Shown here piece by piece: positions 12,534 through 12,707 of a stretch of 12,707 bases of DNA; position 1 is the first letter of the stretch; each line of letters begins with the position of its first letter. The stretch is from an uncultured Salinimicrobium sp. (GTDB taxonomy: Bacteria; Bacteroidota; Bacteroidia; Flavobacteriales; Flavobacteriaceae), in the NCBI GenBank assembly GCA_946887025.1, contig CAMPJY010000070.1:1-12707 (forward strand). The letters run 5' to 3'. The notes beneath the pieces are model-generated. The model did no database searches. It was not told where the DNA came from and saw only the letters and a program-made list of their open reading frames with translations. The translations under genes were made by a program, and so were the position numbers.

Positions 12534-12596
12534 TCGAGAGACGAGAGTTTGGAGTCCGAGGACGGAAGTCGGAAGACAGAAGTCAGAAGCCCGAAG
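12534..12596. repeat. Heptanucleotide array, nine units, upstream of the DUF1206 gene
   Basis: Read on the minus strand, nine 7-nt units follow without interruption: CTTCGGG, CTTCTGA, CTTCTGT, CTTCCGA, CTTCCGT, CCTCGGA, CTCCAAA, CTCTCGT, CTCTCGA. The units are degenerate but strictly heptameric, and belong to the same ACTTCNG family as the array at 11653-11694, in the opposite orientation. Confidence 0.8.
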
Positions 12597-12609
12597 AAAA
12601 AAATCAATG

Positions 12610-12635
12610 AAAATCTGCGTTATCTGCGGGAACCC
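12610..12635. repeat. CGCAGAT-block dispersed repeat, copy 2
   Basis: On the minus strand this reads GGGTTCCCGCAGATAACGCA followed by GATTTT, with CGCAGAT twice (12628-12622 and 12619-12613). It matches the block in the trpG-trpD gap. It is sandwiched between two heptad arrays, as copy 1 is next to one. Confidence 0.7.
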
Positions 12636-12650
12636 TTACGAATCATTTTC

Positions 12651-12685
12651 ACTTTCCACTCTCCACTCTCCACTTTCCACTATCA
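12651..12685. repeat. Heptanucleotide array (ACTYTCC)x5 at the right edge
   Basis: Five 7-nt units read ACTTTCC, ACTCTCC, ACTCTCC, ACTTTCC and ACTATCA. The stretch from 12461 to the window end holds no gene that I can support; it contains this array, the nine-unit array and the CGCAGAT block. The final 22 bases are unassigned and may lead into a gene outside the window. Confidence 0.85.
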
Positions 12686-12707
12686 CAGAGCTCATTCCGC
12701 AGCCGGG

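Overview
The window looks like a chromosomal segment of a Bacteroidetes bacterium, most likely a Flavobacteriaceae member. The reasons are promoter octamers of the TAnnTTTG class, near-absence of Shine-Dalgarno sites, trp genes in the order E-G-D-C-F-B-A, and small families (DUF423, DUF1206, a distinctive uracil-DNA-glycosylase-like protein) common in that group. No tRNA, rRNA, CRISPR array or intact insertion sequence is visible.

Layout. Positions 1-127 carry four consecutive palindromes sharing one core. A plus-strand uracil-DNA-glycosylase-family gene follows (182-844). The next stretch (841-1118) holds two very short minus-strand ORFs joined by TAATG. From 8055 down to 1200 on the minus strand lies a complete tryptophan operon: promoter, an 18-residue leader peptide with three consecutive Trp codons, an intrinsic terminator, then trpE, trpG, trpD, trpC, trpF, trpB and trpA. 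Together these convert chorismate to tryptophan, and the leader has the architecture of a ribosome-mediated attenuator. Diverging from it is a single-domain rhodanese (8153-8464), followed by a lipoprotein-type subtilase (8712-9950) with a strong terminator. The right part is minus strand: DUF423 membrane protein, a class A beta-lactamase-like serine hydrolase, and a DUF1206 membrane protein.

The gaps between genes are full of small repeats of at least four kinds: GTAG...CTAC-type GC-rich palindromes; heptanucleotide arrays in which most units read ACT plus four bases; CGCAGAT blocks; and a long inverted repeat. Several begin exactly at, or inside, a stop codon (trpB, trpG, DUF1206). One separates trpB from trpA and another pair separates trpG from trpD, so repeats have spread inside an essential biosynthetic operon.

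The most interesting items are the complete trp attenuator with a near-leaderless leader peptide, the unannotated overlapping small-ORF pair, the heptad arrays and stop-codon-associated repeats, the palindrome cluster at the left edge, and an A8 slippery run at the end of trpF that lies in the right frame to fuse TrpF to TrpB.
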